Shown one piece after another: positions 8,041 to 9,438 of a stretch of DNA of 9,438 bases. A program made the position numbers and the translations under genes. A model generated the notes under the pieces. That model was given only the letters and a program-made list of their open reading frames with translations, searched no databases and was not told the DNA's origin. Source of the DNA: Acidobacteriota bacterium (GTDB lineage Bacteria; Acidobacteriota; Terriglobia; Terriglobales; Acidobacteriaceae). The stretch covers positions 1-9,438 of the forward strand of contig JAKBAG010000105.1 of assembly GCA_021809235.1 (NCBI GenBank), given 5' to 3'. Every line of letters starts with the position of its first letter. Within the stretch, counting starts at the first letter, position 1.

Positions 8041-8047
8041 CTCCCTT
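8041..8047 (-). promoter_or_regulatory. Shine-Dalgarno for the TPR/ASPIC gene
   Basis: The minus strand reads AAGGGAG followed by ten bases and GTG at 8030. The spacing is slightly long but the match is good. It favours the GTG over the internal ATG at 8015. Confidence 0.5.
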
Positions 8048-8060
8048 GCTGGAACCCATC

Positions 8061-8066
8061 AGTATA
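8061..8066 (-). promoter_or_regulatory. Candidate -10 box of the left (TPR/ASPIC) operon
   Basis: TATACT on the minus strand, one mismatch from TATAAT. The predicted transcription start near 8054 would give a leader of about 24 bases that just contains the Shine-Dalgarno. No convincing -35 hexamer is seen at 16-18 bases, so this is a motif-only call. Confidence 0.35.
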
Positions 8067-8249
8067 CGGAAGCTGCAGCTGACACCCGCGTGTGCCTCAT
8101 CACGCATCCTCAGCCTGCAGCCCGCAGTTGCACTTTCCGGAATTGCGCTGCGAATGAACATGGCATGTTCACAACTGGCTCCATCTCCCGCTCGGTCCCG
8201 TCGCCTGCAGAACAATTTCCGAATCAGCGTTCGCATTTCGCAATCAATT

Positions 8250-8255
8250 TATACT
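8250..8255 (+). promoter_or_regulatory. Candidate -10 box of the right (sugar dehydratase) operon
   Basis: TATACT on the plus strand, identical to the box facing left. A start six to seven bases downstream falls on or next to the GTG at 8262, the likely first codon of the dehydratase, so the transcript might be leaderless. The -35 region is weak. Confidence 0.3.
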
Positions 8256-8261
8256 GCATTT

Positions 8262-9368
8262 GTGTTTGCGCCTCTGCATCGCATCGACTGGCACGACTTT
8301 CTTGCCCGACCCATCTTCCCGCCTCGGCCAGAAGCTTCCAGGGCCATCGTCGAAATGCCGATCCTGATCACGGGTGCAGGCGGATCCATTGGATCCGCGC
8401 TCGCTCTGCATCTGGCACAATTGGGTGCATCCCGTCTGCTTCTGCTCGATGCCAGCGAAGGTCACCTCCACCATTTGCAGCAGCAGCTTGCTGCATACGC
8501 AACAAACGCCAAAGCACAACTCCTCCTCGCAGATGCAGGCGATGCCGCTCTGCTGGAGGACCTCTTTTCCATCCATAAGCCGCGCATCGTCTTCCATGCC
8601 GCAGCATACAAACACGTGCCCATGCTGGAGCAGCAGCCGCTGGCCGCCATCGCCAACAATATCTTCGTCACCGACCGCATCGCCTACGCAGCTGCAGAGC
8701 ATCAGGCCAGACTAGTCATGCTATCCACGGACAAGGCCGTCCAGCCCACTTCCGTCATGGGCGCCACCAAACGCATCGCTGAGATGATTGTGCTCGCCAA
8801 GGGTGGCACAGCTCTCCGGCTCGGCAATATCCTCGCCTCCAGTGGCAGCGTCGCGGAGATCTTTGCCCAGCAGGCATTGCAGGGAAGCCCCCTGACCATT
8901 ACCCATTCCGCCGCGCGACGCTTTTTTCTCACCCTCGATGAAGCCGCTCATCTGCTCATCGCTGCGGCACACAACGCCACCAGCACAGCTTCCGCAGCTT
9001 TGCTGGCTCCTGCCCTCGATGCCGATCATGCCATCGTCGATCTGGCGCGCTTCCTTGCAAATCTCTTCGCACCCGGCCGCGAACTTCCTCTCATCTGCAT
9101 TGGCCTGCGGCCCGGCGAAAGACTTATCGAGCGACTCTGGGATGAAACGGAGCAAACCCAGCTCGTTGCTGACGGATTGCTCTCCCTGCACTCCACGCAG
9201 GCAAATCCCACGGAAACTTCCATCCAACTCGCCGAACTTCACCACGCGCACCGCAAACGCGATTGCGTTGCTTCGCTGGCTGCAATGCGTACGCTGGTTC
9301 CCTACTTTCATCCCAGCAGCCCCGTGCGTGTTCGCGGACAGCTGCAGGAGCAATGGAGCCACGCATGA
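8262..9368 (+). CDS. UDP-sugar 4,6-dehydratase, short soluble CapD/PglF-like form
   Basis: 368 residues from a GTG at 8262. An ATG at 8355 is possible but would begin almost inside the first strand of the Rossmann fold and drop an IDWHDFLARP lead-in that resembles the segment before the fold in related proteins. It is an NAD(P)-dependent SDR enzyme that converts a UDP-HexNAc (typically UDP-GlcNAc) to the 4-keto-6-deoxy sugar. Visible motifs: nucleotide-binding ITGAGGSIGS (36-45), HAAAYKHVPMLE (112-123), STDKAV (155-160) and VMGATK (165-170). Met166 takes the place of the SDR tyrosine at the same spacing from Asp157/Lys158 as in PglF. GNILASSGSV, RRFFLTLDEA and GLRPGERLIE follow as in the family. 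The N-terminal membrane helices of PglF and WbpM are absent. The stop overlaps the next start (ATGA). Probable role: activated-sugar synthesis for a surface glycan. Confidence 0.88.
   Translation: MFAPLHRIDWHDFLARPIFPPRPEASRAIVEMPILITGAGGSIGSALALHLAQLGASRLLLLDASEGHLHHLQQQLAAYATNAKAQLLLADAGDAALLEDLFSIHKPRIVFHAAAYKHVPMLEQQPLAAIANNIFVTDRIAYAAAEHQARLVMLSTDKAVQPTSVMGATKRIAEMIVLAKGGTALRLGNILASSGSVAEIFAQQALQGSPLTITHSAARRFFLTLDEAAHLLIAAAHNATSTASAALLAPALDADHAIVDLARFLANLFAPGRELPLICIGLRPGERLIERLWDETEQTQLVADGLLSLHSTQANPTETSIQLAELHHAHRKRDCVASLAAMRTLVPYFHPSSPVRVRGQLQEQWSHA
9355..9358 (+). promoter_or_regulatory. Shine-Dalgarno for the NeuC-like gene
   Basis: GGAG lies six bases before the ATG at 9365, within the last codons of the dehydratase. 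It supports translation of the overlapping downstream gene. Confidence 0.5.
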
Positions 9369-9438
9369 GCTTCGATTCCGCACCCTCGGCACGGCGTCGC
9401 ATCGGAGTCGTCACCACCTCACGCGCCGACTACAGCCA
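9365..9438 (+). CDS. Hydrolysing UDP-N-acetylglucosamine 2-epimerase, NeuC/LegG-like (5' end only)
   Basis: Only the first 24 codons are in the window: MSFDSAPSA, then RRRIGVVTTSRADYS. The VTTSRADYS stretch is the first beta strand and loop of the NeuC/WecB GT-B-fold epimerases (usually VTxxRADYG or a close form). These hydrolyse UDP-GlcNAc-type sugars to free ManNAc-type sugars with inversion at C2. It overlaps the dehydratase stop by ATGA and has a good GGAG site. Placed after a PglF-like 4,6-dehydratase, it would fit a legionaminic acid-type pathway (LegB then LegG), but the aminotransferase, acetyltransferase and synthase genes that would prove this are not visible. With so few residues the subfamily cannot be set. 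Confidence 0.7.
   Translation, partial: MSFDSAPSARRRIGVVTTSRADYS

Larger units (their letters stand above)
8031..8261. other. Divergent intergenic region
   Basis: 231 bases separate the two divergent operons. It holds a TATACT box facing each way and the leader of the TPR/ASPIC gene. A 66-codon minus-strand frame inside it has no family resemblance and overlaps the promoter signals, so it is not called. No terminator or riboswitch fold was recognised by eye. Confidence 0.6.

Noticed and set aside
8036..8236. 66-codon minus-strand frame in the divergent intergenic region
   Set aside because: No family resemblance, overlaps both the -10 box and the Shine-Dalgarno of the TPR/ASPIC gene, and has a biased Arg/Cys/Ser composition.
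7437..8261. Long plus-strand open frame continuing upstream of the dehydratase
   Set aside because: It runs antisense through the TPR region and signal peptide of the large minus-strand protein and shows no family motifs. The dehydratase homology begins only around 8283.
8382..8396. Near-palindrome GGATCCATTGGATCC
   Set aside because: It encodes the GSIGS part of the Rossmann glycine motif of the dehydratase, so the codons explain it.

Overview
The window looks like a chromosomal segment of a free-living, moderately GC-rich Gram-negative bacterium. The best guess is an acidobacterium. That rests on the type of genes (large secreted CRTAC1/ASPIC-UnbV and FG-GAP proteins, and a HzsA-like beta-propeller cytochrome, which I associate with Acidobacteriota, Planctomycetota and Verrucomicrobiota). 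It was not tested by any search. Coding density is very high. No mobile elements, tRNA or rRNA genes or CRISPR arrays were seen.

Layout. From about 8030 leftwards to the window edge, five minus-strand genes form what looks like one operon. In transcription order they are: (1) a 1151-residue exported protein with TPRs, a seven-blade FG-GAP propeller, an ASPIC/UnbV domain and a further C-terminal region of about 450 residues; (2) an amidase-signature-family hydrolase with a complete Lys-Ser-Ser triad; (3) a 136-residue protein matching only the first part of a DAHP synthase barrel; (4) an exported PD40-propeller protein ending in a single c-type heme motif, resembling the hydrazine synthase alpha-subunit family; (5) an exported CRTAC1-like FG-GAP propeller protein that runs off the left edge. 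Junctions 1/2 and 3/4 are ATGA overlaps, and 4/5 is TGAGATG with a strong Shine-Dalgarno. Between 2 and 3 is a 91-bp gap holding a perfect 16-bp palindrome.

From about 8262 rightwards, a divergent operon begins with a short soluble UDP-sugar 4,6-dehydratase (CapD/PglF-like). It overlaps by ATGA the first codons of a hydrolysing UDP-GlcNAc 2-epimerase (NeuC/LegG-like). This pair suggests a surface-glycan route, possibly a nonulosonic acid such as legionaminic acid. The 231-bp divergent intergenic region has a TATACT-like -10 box facing each way.

How the genes may work together. Three of the five left-operon products carry Sec-type signal peptides and are built from beta-propellers, and one of them binds heme. 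The other two (amidase and half DAHP synthase) look cytoplasmic. I do not recognise this combination as a described pathway. The operon and its half-length DAHP synthase are the main candidates for something new.
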